Assembly: GCA_020721655.1 (NCBI GenBank)
Contig: DYMG01000025.1
Coordinates: 1 to 32,340, forward strand
Reading direction: 5' to 3'
Origin: Paludibacter propionicigenes
GTDB taxonomy: Bacteria; Bacteroidota; Bacteroidia; Bacteroidales; JAFGXI01
DNA length: 32,340 nt
Both the position numbers and the translations under genes were made by a program. Below the pieces are notes generated by a model. The model was not told where the DNA came from. It saw nothing but the letters and a program-made list of their open reading frames with translations, and ran no database searches. Below, in pieces: positions 1 through 8,274 of the stretch; position 1 is the first letter of the stretch; each line of letters opens with the position of its first letter.

Positions 1-861
1 GGTAATTTCAAAGTTTTTAACTGAGTTCCAATTTGGTGCAATTATCATATTTTTAGGCGATTCGCTTGCAAATCGTTCTATAATAATGTTAGGATTTAAC
101 ACTTCTAAAAACTTAATAATTAACGATATATAACCATCAACATCAAATAAATTGTAGTTATTGGCATTATTTTTAAAATCTAACGCCATTGCAGTTCCTT
201 TAATTATTTGTAATTGATGTATTTTTAGTGTGTGTATGTTTAGTTTTGATATTTCTTTAGCATGATTTAGCATATCATCAATAGATTCTAAAGGTAAGCC
301 TAAAATTAAATGCCCGCCTATATGTAATTTAGTGTTTTTAGTGAGTTTAAATGCGTTTTTAGTATCTTCAAAAGTATGTGCTCTGTTTATTTTTTGTAGT
401 GTTGAGTTTTTTGTGCTTTCAATTCCAATTTCAAGAACTATATGAAATTTATCGGTAAAAGAGTTCAATAAATTTATTATGTCAGCATTAATACAATCGG
501 GTCGTGTAGAAACAACCATTCCCACAACTTTATTGTGTGATAAAGCTTCTGTATAAAGTTTTTTTAAATGTTCAATTGAGTCGTAAGTGTTTGTATATGA
601 CTGAAAATAAGCTAAATATTGTTGAGTTTTGTATTTAGGTTCAAAAAAAGCAATACCTTCGTTTAGTTGTTGTGTTATTGTTTTATTAGGCGAACAGTAG
701 AATGGGCTAAATGTTTTATTATCGCAATAAGTGCAACCTCCTTTAGCTTTGCTACCATCTCTATTTGGACAAGTAAATCCTGCATCAACAGATATTTTTT
801 GAACCCTTTCGGAAAAAACAGATTTTATGTATTTAGAGTATGAATTAAAAGGTTCTTGCAT
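1..861 (-). CDS. TIGR01212 family radical SAM protein (YhcC-like), 3' end cut by window
   Basis: I translated this from the start codon at 859-861 to the window edge: 287 codons with no stop. The family is usually about 300 residues, so only the last few tens at most are missing. The [4Fe-4S] cysteines are C31, C43 and C46 (CPNRDG...GCTYC), the unusual long spacing typical of TIGR01212 rather than CxxxCxxC. Further family signatures are 'STRPDC', 'EIGIES', 'HLILGLP' and 'QIIKGT'. Members are predicted to use S-adenosylmethionine radical chemistry; the substrate is not firmly established, and YhcC of E. coli is a relative. The start lies three bases from the edge of a hairpin-rich repeat (864-982), so its leader may come from that repeat. 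Confidence 0.88.
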   Translation of the reverse strand, partial: MQEPFNSYSKYIKSVFSERVQKISVDAGFTCPNRDGSKAKGGCTYCDNKTFSPFYCSPNKTITQQLNEGIAFFEPKYKTQQYLAYFQSYTNTYDSIEHLKKLYTEALSHNKVVGMVVSTRPDCINADIINLLNSFTDKFHIVLEIGIESTKNSTLQKINRAHTFEDTKNAFKLTKNTKLHIGGHLILGLPLESIDDMLNHAKEISKLNIHTLKIHQLQIIKGTAMALDFKNNANNYNLFDVDGYISLIIKFLEVLNPNIIIERFASESPKNMIIAPNWNSVKNFEIT

Positions 862-863
862 AG

Positions 864-982
864 TTTATACCAATTACAAATAATATATTGTCCAATAAAT
901 GAATTGTATAATGCCGATGCAATAGCTGTTTAGTCCAATATTAATTGGACTTCCGAACTCGTTCGGAATGCTTTCGGTATTA
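864..982. repeat. Dispersed palindromic repeat, copy A
   Basis: The element begins TTTATACCAATT (864-875) and ends TCGGTATTA (974-982). Inside it are TAATGCCGAT (909-918), which is inversely related to the right end, a perfect 8-bp hairpin AGTCCAAT/ATTGGACT (932-951), and a second perfect hairpin TTCCGAAC/GTTCGGAA (951-968). The same ordered blocks recur at 18181-18338 (copy B). It lies between the radical SAM gene start and the POT transporter's 3' end. No protein is encoded. It looks like a MITE- or REP-like element; this is inferred from two divergent copies only. Confidence 0.6.
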
Positions 983-987
983 TATAA

Positions 988-1020
988 CAAAACCCTTCCA
1001 AAAAAATTGAGAGGGCTTTG
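988..1020 (-). terminator. Imperfect terminator after the POT transporter
   Basis: Read on the minus strand, an imperfect stem pairs AAAGCCCTC with GAAGGGTTT around a T-rich loop and is followed by TTTTG. It lies 20 bases after the transporter's stop codon. The stem has bulges, so efficiency is uncertain. Confidence 0.5.
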
Positions 1021-1039
1021 TGATTTTTAAAATATTGTA

Positions 1040-2602
1040 TTATTTAGCTACTCTTTCTAACCATTTTACCATGCTTAACATTACTAGCATCGAGAGTCCA
1101 GTAGCTATTACAAAAACTATCCAACACGCCCATATTGGAACACTAGTATAAAGTAATCCTCCAACGAAAAGAATTGAATTACCAACAGCTGTTGCAGCAA
1201 GCCAACTACCTTGCATTAGTCCCTGAAGATGTGGTGGTGCTACTTTTGATACAAACGATAATCCAAGAGGAGAAATGAACAATTCTGCTACAGTAAGAAT
1301 AAAATAAAGAATAACCATTACCCATGGTGTAATTCGCATTGTATCTAATTCTGACACACTCATACTCGAAAGTGCTTCTTTTGCAGGTAACGCAAACGAA
1401 AATACCATAAGGAAAACATAAGCAAGTGCAGCAATTCCCATACCTATAGCAATTTTCATAGGTGTTGAAGTTTCTTTCTTCTTTTTCTTAAGAGCACCAA
1501 AAATCCACATAATTAGTGGTGTGAGTAAAACTACAAAAATTGGATTCACACTTTGAAAAATTTCAGCCCCTTTGATACTTGTAAAGCCAAGATCAATGTT
1601 AATTATATCAAGGTTTACATAATCACGAGCAAAGTAAGTAAGCGAATATCCATTTTGGTGGAACGACAGCCAAAAGAAAATAACAACACCAAATACTGCA
1701 AATAGGGCATAAATACGTTGTTTTATTTCCTGAACGCTCATTTGAATTTCTTCTTTCGAAATGTTTGATGCCGATTTGTTTTGATTAGACGCTTTTTTGG
1801 CAGGATCTGGGAATGTATTTTTATTTAAAATATATATTACAAGTGAGATAACCATAGCAACAATTGCAGCTGCAAATGCATACTGAAATCCACGATTAAA
1901 AATTTCTAGATAGTTGTTTGCAAATGCAGTTAGGTCGGTAACATTGCTACCATCTAACATTGCTTTGTTGGCATATTCAGTCAAACGATTGAGCGATTCG
2001 GCTGGCATAGCTGTACCATCGGCTATATACTGATGACACAACTCAGGTAATGAGCCGTTGTAGTCAAAATTATGTACTTTCAACCACCAGTTTCTAACAC
2101 CAATGGCAATAAATGGTGCAAACATGGCACCAATGTTAATAAACATATAAAAAATTTGATATCCTGCATCTCTTCTATCCGAATACTTTGGATCATCATA
2201 CATTTGACCCACTAACGCCTGAAGATTTCCTTTAAATAGTCCATTTCCAAATGAAATAACCATAAGTCCTCCTATGGTTATAGCAAGATAAAGACCCATG
2301 CTTGGTACTGGAGTAGGGGTAGGTATTGCAATAATTAAATAACCTATAGCCATCAACACAATACCTATGAGAATTACGCCTTTGTAATTCTTGGTTTTGT
2401 CAGCAATTAATCCACCAACCAAAGCCAGCAAATATATCGACGCATAAAAAGCGGAGTAAATATATCCTGTAGTAGTTTCTGATAACCCGAATTTCGACGA
2501 AATGAATAGGGTAAGAATTGCCATCATTATATAAAAACCAAATCGTTCGCCCATATTTGCAATGGCGGCAGCTATTAATCCTTTAGGATGTCCTTTAAAC
2601 AT
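1040..2602 (-). CDS. POT/PTR family proton-dependent oligopeptide transporter
   Basis: A 520-residue multi-spanning inner-membrane protein of the POT (PTR2) branch of the major facilitator superfamily, which imports di- and tripeptides with protons. The N-terminus carries the family signature around residues 16-24 (NMGERFGFY), equivalent to ExxERFxYY; the first glutamate is replaced by asparagine (N16), which I recall as common in Bacteroidota members. A second loop signature, 'GGLIADKTKNYKG', follows helix 2. Hydrophobic segments continue to the C-terminus, with a cytoplasmic linker rich in Lys/Ser/Asn near residues 265-290. Length is normal. A TAACTTTG promoter box lies 36 bases upstream. 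The exact substrate cannot be read from sequence. Confidence 0.92.
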   Translation of the reverse strand: MFKGHPKGLIAAAIANMGERFGFYIMMAILTLFISSKFGLSETTTGYIYSAFYASIYLLALVGGLIADKTKNYKGVILIGIVLMAIGYLIIAIPTPTPVPSMGLYLAITIGGLMVISFGNGLFKGNLQALVGQMYDDPKYSDRRDAGYQIFYMFINIGAMFAPFIAIGVRNWWLKVHNFDYNGSLPELCHQYIADGTAMPAESLNRLTEYANKAMLDGSNVTDLTAFANNYLEIFNRGFQYAFAAAIVAMVISLVIYILNKNTFPDPAKKASNQNKSASNISKEEIQMSVQEIKQRIYALFAVFGVVIFFWLSFHQNGYSLTYFARDYVNLDIINIDLGFTSIKGAEIFQSVNPIFVVLLTPLIMWIFGALKKKKKETSTPMKIAIGMGIAALAYVFLMVFSFALPAKEALSSMSVSELDTMRITPWVMVILYFILTVAELFISPLGLSFVSKVAPPHLQGLMQGSWLAATAVGNSILFVGGLLYTSVPIWACWIVFVIATGLSMLVMLSMVKWLERVAK

Positions 2603-2637
2603 ATTTATTTATTTTTTAATTATTAAACGAAAGTTTA

Positions 2638-2666
2638 CAAAGTTAAAAATCTTTTTTAATTACAAA
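2638..2666 (-). promoter_or_regulatory. Bacteroidota-type promoter for the POT transporter
   Basis: On the minus strand TTTG (2666-2663) is followed after 17 bases by TAACTTTG (2645-2638), matching the -33 TTTG / -7 TAnnTTTG consensus with a slightly short spacer. Transcription would start about 25-30 bases before the ATG at 2602. Confidence 0.6.
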
Positions 2667-2722
2667 ATAGCTGAAGAGTTTATTTTTGGTTTTGTAACAA
2701 AATAATTTTTTGGTTATGCACA

Positions 2723-2753
2723 AAAAAAGTCCCCCAAAAAATATTAGGGGACA
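2723..2753 (-). terminator. Rho-independent terminator closing the bamA-ompH block
   Basis: On the minus strand a perfect 6-bp stem GTCCCC/GGGGAC (2753-2748 with 2735-2730) is followed directly by seven T residues (2729-2723). It lies about 100 bases after the ompH stop, leaving an AT-rich 3' untranslated stretch in 2754-2853 in which I see no gene. Confidence 0.8.
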
Positions 2754-2853
2754 ACTAACCTATGAGAAAAATTATATTTGCTTAGCAAAGATAATATCGT
2801 TTTATTGAAAAGTCAAGTAAATGCGTAATTATTAAAATTAATAATTGTTAAAT

Positions 2854-3366
2854 TTATTTTTTATAGCCAAGTTTTGTTAAAACTTCGTCGCTTTTATCGA
2901 ATTTAGGGTCGGTGTAAAGCATATTCATATTTGCCGATGAGTCGAAAATAACTGCAAATCCACCTTCGGCAGATATTTCTTTAATAGCGTTAAAAATATC
3001 GTCTTGAATAGGTTTAATTAATTCTTGACGTTTTTTGTATAAGTCTCCTTCGCTACCAAAGTATTGTTTTTGAATGTTTTTGGCTTCTTTTTCTTTTTCT
3101 ACAATGGCATTTTCTCTTTTTGTTCTCATATCTTCTGTAAGAAGAACTTTTTCTGCTTGATAGTCTTTGTACATTTTGTCAATTTGAGCATAAACAGCTT
3201 CAATTTCTTTTTGCCACTCTACAGATTGGTTATCTAACTGGTCTTGTGCTGCTTGGTATGCGGGTATGTTTTTTAGAATGTATTCGGTATCAACATACGC
3301 AAATTTTTGAGCGAAACTTATTATTGAAAATAAGACTGCTAAAGATAATAAGGTTATTTTTTTCAT
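2854..3366 (-). CDS. OmpH/Skp family periplasmic chaperone
   Basis: A 170-residue protein with a clear signal peptide (residues 1 to about 19, ending ISFAQ) followed by the OmpH/Skp fold. It has a short strand 'KFAYVDTEYILKNIPAY', a long charged helical hairpin rich in Lys/Glu/Gln (about 40-125), and a closing strand segment 'AEGGFAVIFDSS'. Skp-like chaperones hold unfolded outer-membrane proteins in the periplasm and hand them to the BAM complex. That fits its place 50 bases downstream of bamA on the same strand. Many Bacteroidota have two ompH genes in a row here; only one is seen before the terminator. Confidence 0.92.
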   Translation of the reverse strand: MKKITLLSLAVLFSIISFAQKFAYVDTEYILKNIPAYQAAQDQLDNQSVEWQKEIEAVYAQIDKMYKDYQAEKVLLTEDMRTKRENAIVEKEKEAKNIQKQYFGSEGDLYKKRQELIKPIQDDIFNAIKEISAEGGFAVIFDSSANMNMLYTDPKFDKSDEVLTKLGYKK

Positions 3367-3416
3367 TTTTAAAAAGTTTTAAATTTTAACAATATTTATC
3401 AAATTTCGTGCAAATA

Positions 3417-5939
3417 TTAAAAGTTTTGTCCAATAATAAAATGGAATTGGCTTCCGGCTGATGTTGCATTTCCATAAAGTGGGTCGAAACCGTATCCCCA
3501 ATCTACCCCCAATTTTCCAAACATAGGTAAGAAAATTCTAATTCCAACTCCTGCTGAGCGATGAATGGCGAAAAGGTTTATTTCGTTTAGTTTATACCAT
3601 GCATTTCCAGCTTCTAAGAAAGCTAATCCGTATAAAGTTGCGTTTGGGTCTAAAGAAAGCGGGTATCTTAGTTCTAAAGTATATTTTGTATAAGCATTTG
3701 CCGAACCATTTGGTGTAAATGCTTGGTTTGAGTATCCTCTTAAGGCAATAGTTTCGGTTCCGGAAATTGTATAGCTCATAAGCCCGTCGCCGCCAACATT
3801 AAAGCCTTCAAATGGTGAGTTTCCAACTTCGTGATTATAAATTCCCAAAATTCCCAGTTCGCCTTTTGTCATTAATACTAAATCGCCAGCAACACGCTGA
3901 AACCACGATGAGGTTATGTTCCATTTATGGTATTCAACAAATTTATAGCGTTCTTTTGCGTCCATTGTTGTGTAATCTTTTCCGTTAAACACTGAGTATG
4001 GCGGTGTTAACTGTAAAGAAATTGAGAATGATGAGCCAGTTCTTGGGTAAATTGGTTGGTCAACGGAATTTCTCATTAAAACAGTTTTAAAACTTATGTT
4101 ATTTGCCACGCCATCGTTAAAAGAAAAGAGAGAATAGTACGAATATTTATTTAAATCGTAAAGTTGATATGATAGTTCGTGATATAGTGTAAAAAAGTCG
4201 TCGGGCCATTGTAATCGTTTTCCCATACCTAATGCTACACCTGTTATTTTCATTGATTCTCTGGCTGGGTCAGATAGTTTTCTGCCGTTTGTATAAATAT
4301 TGTGATAAACCGAAACGGTAAGCGAATTAGGTTTTTTTCCACCAAGCCAAGGTTCTGTAAAAGACATACTATATGCTTGATAATAAATACCGTTTGTTTG
4401 AGCACGAAGGCTTAATTTTTGTCCATCACCAGATGGTAGCGGTGTCCAAGACTTACCATTGAAAATATTACGTAGCGAAAAATTATTGAACGATAAGCCT
4501 AACGTTCCAACAATCATTTGAGCACCCCAACCTCCGGAAAGTTCTATTTGGTCTGATGGTTTTTCTTCAACAATATATTCTAAATCTACAGTACCATCTA
4601 CAGGGTTTGGTTTAGGGTTTACGTTTAGTTTTTCTGGGTTAAAGTATCCTAATTGAGCTAATTCTCGTTGAGTTCTAATTATGTCTTTTCTACTAAAAAG
4701 TTCGCCGGGTTTTGTTCTTATTTCTCTACGAATAACGTGTTCGTGTGTTTTTGTATTTCCTATAATTGTAACATTTTTTACGGTTGCTTGTTTGCCTTCG
4801 TAAATACGCATTTCTATATTTATAGTATCGTTTTTTACTGAAATTTCGACAGGTGTTAGTGAAAAAAACAGATATCCGTTATCTAAGTATATTGAACTTA
4901 CGCTATTTTCATCAACAAATAAGCGATTATCTAAAAGTTCTTGGTCGTAAATATCGCCTCGTTTTATTCCTATTCCTCTTGAAAGTAGTTCTGATGGGTA
5001 TTTTGAATTTCCTGTCCAAGTAATATCGCCAAAATAGTATTTATTTCCTTCTTTTAATTTTATGTCTATTGATAGCATATTTTCTTCAGATTTGTAAACA
5101 GAATCTGATATTATTTGAGCGTCTCTATAGCCTTTACTGTTGTATTTTGCTATTATGTTAGATTTATCGGCTTTAAAATTTGATTGTATAAATTTTGATG
5201 TTTTAAAAATGTGTGTTAATTTTTTTTCTTTTGTATCTTTCATTAATCGCTTTAATTTTCTATTTGGCATTAGTGTAACCGGTTTTCTTTTAATGAATAA
5301 TAATTTATCGCGGTTTCTTAAAGCATTATTTCCTTCAAATGTTATTTTTTTTATTTTAACTTTTTCATTTTTTATAACTTCAAAAAACAGTATTACGTTG
5401 TTAGAAAGTGTAGAATCGTTTACTTCACGAATGTTTACTTCTACGTTATAGAAGCCTTTATCTACAAAAAAGGTTTTTATTTTATTTTTAGAGTTGTTTA
5501 ATATGTTATCGGTAACTTGGTCTCCTTTTCTAAGGCTAAGTAAGTCGCGAATGTCGTCGGCTTCAGATTTTTTCATTCCGGTAAGAGCAAATTTCGATAG
5601 GCGTGGTCTTTCTTGAAGATAAATATCTAAAAAAACTGTATTTTCTATTATTTTGGTAACCGATATTTTTATATCGGAAAATAAGCCTTGTTTCCAAAGT
5701 TTTTCTATTGCCGATGTTATTTCTTCGCCAGGTACTTGTATTTTTTGGTTTACCGATAATCCAGAAAGACTTATTAATGCTCGCTCATCTAAATATTTTA
5801 CTCCGGAAATTGTGATTCCTCCAATTTCATAATTTTTAGGACTTGCATAATCGAAGTTTAAATTATCATTTAATGAAATTTGTCCAAAAGTATTTGAAAA
5901 AAGTATTACTAAAATTAATGCAGCTATATATCTGAGCAT
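3417..5939 (-). CDS. bamA: Outer-membrane protein assembly factor BamA
   Basis: BamA folds and inserts beta-barrel proteins into the outer membrane. The N-terminal half has successive POTRA modules (for example 'GGITISGVKYLDERAL', 'IKKITFEGNNALRNRDKL', 'YFGDITWTGNSKYP', 'VKNVTIIGNTKTHEHVIRRE'); the C-terminal half is the surface-antigen barrel, ending in the typical aromatic signature (FHFIIGQNF). I place the start at 5939, giving 840 residues, because this methionine begins a proper signal peptide (MLRYIAALILVILFSNTFGQ). The frame stays open upstream to 6038, but that extension overlaps uppS and buries the signal peptide. Only 16 bases separate it from the uppS stop, so the two are probably co-transcribed. 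Confidence 0.95.
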   Translation of the reverse strand: MLRYIAALILVILFSNTFGQISLNDNLNFDYASPKNYEIGGITISGVKYLDERALISLSGLSVNQKIQVPGEEITSAIEKLWKQGLFSDIKISVTKIIENTVFLDIYLQERPRLSKFALTGMKKSEADDIRDLLSLRKGDQVTDNILNNSKNKIKTFFVDKGFYNVEVNIREVNDSTLSNNVILFFEVIKNEKVKIKKITFEGNNALRNRDKLLFIKRKPVTLMPNRKLKRLMKDTKEKKLTHIFKTSKFIQSNFKADKSNIIAKYNSKGYRDAQIISDSVYKSEENMLSIDIKLKEGNKYYFGDITWTGNSKYPSELLSRGIGIKRGDIYDQELLDNRLFVDENSVSSIYLDNGYLFFSLTPVEISVKNDTINIEMRIYEGKQATVKNVTIIGNTKTHEHVIRREIRTKPGELFSRKDIIRTQRELAQLGYFNPEKLNVNPKPNPVDGTVDLEYIVEEKPSDQIELSGGWGAQMIVGTLGLSFNNFSLRNIFNGKSWTPLPSGDGQKLSLRAQTNGIYYQAYSMSFTEPWLGGKKPNSLTVSVYHNIYTNGRKLSDPARESMKITGVALGMGKRLQWPDDFFTLYHELSYQLYDLNKYSYYSLFSFNDGVANNISFKTVLMRNSVDQPIYPRTGSSFSISLQLTPPYSVFNGKDYTTMDAKERYKFVEYHKWNITSSWFQRVAGDLVLMTKGELGILGIYNHEVGNSPFEGFNVGGDGLMSYTISGTETIALRGYSNQAFTPNGSANAYTKYTLELRYPLSLDPNATLYGLAFLEAGNAWYKLNEINLFAIHRSAGVGIRIFLPMFGKLGVDWGYGFDPLYGNATSAGSQFHFIIGQNF

Positions 5940-5955
5940 AAACCGTTTATTTGTT

Positions 5956-6693
5956 TTATATTTGTTCGCCTGTTTTACCAAATCGACGTTTTCGATTTTG
6001 AAATGCAAATATAGCATTAATAAAGTCATCTTTTCCAAAATCGGGCCACAACTTTTCGGTAAAATAAAATTCGGTATAAGATATTTGCCACAATAAGAAA
6101 TTGCTTATTCTTTGCTCTCCGCTTGTGCGGATTAACAGTTCTGGGTCTGGTATATTTTTGGTTGTTAGGTAAGTTGAAAACAAATTATCGTTAATATTAT
6201 TTATGTCTAATTTGTCTAATTTAACATCTTTTACAATATTTTTTACGGCTTCAATAATTTCCCAACGAGCACTATAACTTAGAGCTAAAATAAGTGTTAA
6301 TCCTGTATTTTTTGAGGTTGTGTTTATTGCTTCGTTTAGTTCGTTAATAACTTCTGTTGGAAGGCTGTTAATATCGCCTATTGCTTTAAGGCGAACGTTA
6401 TTTTTAATTAACAAGTTTAATTCTGAATGTATTGAGCTTACTAATAAAGCCATTAGAGCATCTACTTCGTATTTTGGACGACTCCAATTTTCTGTTGAAA
6501 AAGCGTAAAGTGTTAAAAATTTTATTTTAAGTTCGCTGGCTATTTCTACTATATTTTTTACTGATTTTACGCCTTGTTTGTGGCCAAAAACGCGTTCATT
6601 TCCTTGTTGTTTTGCCCATCGTCCGTTTCCGTCCATAATAATGGCAACGTGTTCCGGTATTTTTCCGTTTAGAACTTCTAATTTAATATCCAT
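5956..6693 (-). CDS. uppS: Isoprenyl transferase (undecaprenyl diphosphate synthase)
   Basis: A cis-prenyltransferase that condenses isopentenyl diphosphate units onto farnesyl diphosphate to make the lipid carrier for peptidoglycan and O-antigen. With the start at 6693 the protein is 245 residues, the family's normal size. The catalytic N-terminal motif IIMDGNGRWA sits at residues 18-27, with D21 as the magnesium-binding aspartate. 'FSTENWSRP' and the C-terminal 'LLIRTSGEQRISNFLLWQ' are also family hallmarks. A longer open frame reaches 6756 but would overlap the previous gene by about 60 bases. The chosen start lies one base after that gene's stop, implying translational coupling. Confidence 0.95.
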   Translation of the reverse strand: MDIKLEVLNGKIPEHVAIIMDGNGRWAKQQGNERVFGHKQGVKSVKNIVEIASELKIKFLTLYAFSTENWSRPKYEVDALMALLVSSIHSELNLLIKNNVRLKAIGDINSLPTEVINELNEAINTTSKNTGLTLILALSYSARWEIIEAVKNIVKDVKLDKLDINNINDNLFSTYLTTKNIPDPELLIRTSGEQRISNFLLWQISYTEFYFTEKLWPDFGKDDFINAIFAFQNRKRRFGKTGEQI

Positions 6694-6694
6694 A

Positions 6695-7384
6695 TTAATA
6701 AATATATGCTTTACAATTGCTTTTTCCGTTAAATGCTTTCCAGTTAACAAAAACACCTACAAACGAGTACCAATCGGCATGATGGTAATAACCAATTTGT
6801 TTGTATGAGTATTTGTTTTCAATATCCGACGATGGTTCAATAGTTTTGTAATTTGATATATTGTCTATATAATCGGTAAATGTTTTTCTAAAACTCCACT
6901 CTAAACCTAATCCTATTTTTTCGGTAATATTAAATTTTATGCCCAAGCTTATAGGTATTGTAATTTGTATTGGTTTAATTGAGTTTGTTAGGTAAGCCCC
7001 TCCTAATCCAACAGCTGTGTATGGTGTAAATGGTGTTTTTTTTTCGCCCAATCTATATGGTAAAAAATTGAGTTCCATTTGTCCGGCTAAATCAATAAAC
7101 ATTGTGTTAAAACTAAATGCTCGTTGAGTTTGGTATAAATTTTTAGAGTCTAAATCGTTTGCTGCTAAATTCCCACCATATAAATTTACCCTGGTTGCCC
7201 AACGTGGGTTATAATTATGCCGAAAAGATAATCCTAAGCTTGGTTGTAGTTTGTAAAATTGTTTGTTTTGGTTTAATTCGCCTAAATAATAGCTTCCGCC
7301 GGCAAAAAATCCCAAGTTGTTTGTTTTCTGTGAAAATGCGGTATTTATAGATATGATTAATAGAAATAAAACGTATTTTTTCAT
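6695..7384 (-). CDS. DUF6089 family outer-membrane beta-barrel protein (third of three)
   Basis: A protein of 229 residues starting at MKKYVLFLLIIS, with a signal peptide ending near 'NTAFSQ' and then alternating aromatic strands of a small beta-barrel. It resembles its two upstream neighbours: 'FFAGGSYYLGELN' matches their N-terminal strand, and 'RKTFTDYIDNIS' nearly repeats 'RKTFTDYIDDVS' in the 8275-9183 protein. The family commonly sits upstream of uppS-bamA in Bacteroidota; its function is not known to me. I chose 7384 over an in-frame methionine at 7396 because that codon overlaps a TAATTTTG promoter-like box. The stop lies one base before the uppS start. Confidence 0.8.
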   Translation of the reverse strand: MKKYVLFLLIISINTAFSQKTNNLGFFAGGSYYLGELNQNKQFYKLQPSLGLSFRHNYNPRWATRVNLYGGNLAANDLDSKNLYQTQRAFSFNTMFIDLAGQMELNFLPYRLGEKKTPFTPYTAVGLGGAYLTNSIKPIQITIPISLGIKFNITEKIGLGLEWSFRKTFTDYIDNISNYKTIEPSSDIENKYSYKQIGYYHHADWYSFVGVFVNWKAFNGKSNCKAYIY

Positions 7385-7393
7385 TAAAAAGAG

Positions 7394-7401
7394 CAAAATT
7401 A
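7394..7401 (-). promoter_or_regulatory. Possible promoter box before the third DUF6089 gene
   Basis: TAATTTTG on the minus strand matches the TAnnTTTG -7 consensus, 9 bases before the ATG at 7384. No clear TTTG lies at the -33 position, and the leader would be very short, so this is tentative. Confidence 0.35.
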
Positions 7402-7451
7402 TAGTTTATTAAAGAAATTGAACGTTGGTTTATTTCAATTATTGTATTTTT

Positions 7452-8207
7452 TTAGAATCTTGGCAATCCGCTTCTTGCAGTTTTTAGTTTATAATTTAAA
7501 CCTATCATTATGGTTAAGTATCCGTCGTTAGAGTTAGAGCACAAATCGCTGTGCCCGTCTAAGTAGTCTGATGTTGTAAACCTTCCACCAAATTCAGCAC
7601 TTAATGCAAGTTTTCTATTAATGCCGTATTTAAATCCAATTCCTAAAGGCATAGCCATTGCTACTTTGCTATATGAGCTTGTTTTTCCTTTTTCGCTATT
7701 GGATCTATATGTAGGGTTTGAATTTTTTGGAAAAAAACTTACAATACCTACTCCACCAAAAACATAGCTATTTAGGTATTTAAATTTAAACCTGCGAATA
7801 TTTGAGAATGTATATCTTGAGCCTAATCGTTCTTTAGTAATTGAATACTCACCAACAACTGCTGTTTCAATTAATGGTCCTGAGAATTTAATGCCTCTGT
7901 TTAGTCTTGATGTTTCTGGTGTTAGTGCATCATTTCCGGCTAACCAGCCAACAGAAATGGTTAATTTTGCTGCTATTTTTTCTTTTATTCTGTATCTGGC
8001 ACCAACAAAAATGCCTGGTCTGGTTTGCGATAAATCTATATCTTTGAAACCGAAAGTTCCAATGCCGGGACCTCCGCCTAAATCTGTCATTGCAACATTT
8101 ATTCCAGCTCCATATATTACTTCATACCTAACTCTTTTCCATCTTTGAGCATTTGCTTCAGACAGAATAAGAATAAATATAATGCTTAATAATATATATT
8201 TTCTCAT
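7452..8207 (-). CDS. DUF6089 family outer-membrane beta-barrel protein (second of three)
   Basis: A 251-residue secreted barrel protein with signal peptide MRKYILLSIIFILILSEANA. It is a clear paralogue of the 8275-9183 protein: 'RWKRVRYEVIYGAGI' against 'QWKRMRYEIFYGVGA', 'YRIKEKIAAKLTISVGWLAGNDA' against the matching 'YMIKEQ...GYGWIRGNDA'-type segment, 'VGEYSITKERLG' against 'QGEYHITKERVG', and C-termini 'ARSGLPRF' and 'GRGGLPKF'. It is shorter, lacking an insert present before the last strand of its neighbour, and its 'RFTTSDYLDGHS' is a diverged form of the shared 'FTDYID' motif. Location in the outer membrane is inferred. No function can be assigned. Confidence 0.8.
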   Translation of the reverse strand: MRKYILLSIIFILILSEANAQRWKRVRYEVIYGAGINVAMTDLGGGPGIGTFGFKDIDLSQTRPGIFVGARYRIKEKIAAKLTISVGWLAGNDALTPETSRLNRGIKFSGPLIETAVVGEYSITKERLGSRYTFSNIRRFKFKYLNSYVFGGVGIVSFFPKNSNPTYRSNSEKGKTSSYSKVAMAMPLGIGFKYGINRKLALSAEFGGRFTTSDYLDGHSDLCSNSNDGYLTIMIGLNYKLKTARSGLPRF

Positions 8208-8228
8208 ATTTTTCTATTTATAATAATT

Positions 8229-8259
8229 CAAAATTAATAATTATATTATTAATAACAAA
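8229..8259 (-). promoter_or_regulatory. Strong Bacteroidota promoter before the second DUF6089 gene
   Basis: On the minus strand TTTG (8259-8256), exactly 19 bases, then TAATTTTG (8236-8229): a full match to the -33/-7 consensus. Transcription would start roughly 15 bases upstream of the ATG at 8207. Confidence 0.7.
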
Positions 8260-8274
8260 TTAATTAATAATTTA

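Noticed and set aside
2754-2853. Small gene between ompH and its terminator
   Set aside because: Short frames only, AT-rich with an AATTATTA/TAATAATT palindrome; nothing suggesting coding.
5140-5451. Plus-strand reading frame of 103 codons inside bamA
   Set aside because: It lies antisense to well-conserved POTRA-coding sequence, and its composition (many Phe/Ser/Asn) is what reversed AT-rich coding DNA gives.
5940-6038. Longer N-terminus for BamA starting at 6038
   Set aside because: The extension overlaps uppS and would place the obvious signal peptide (starting at 5939) 33 residues inside the protein.
6694-6756. Longer N-terminus for UppS starting at 6756
   Set aside because: It would overlap the preceding DUF6089 gene by about 60 bases; the normal-length protein starts at 6693, one base after that gene's stop.
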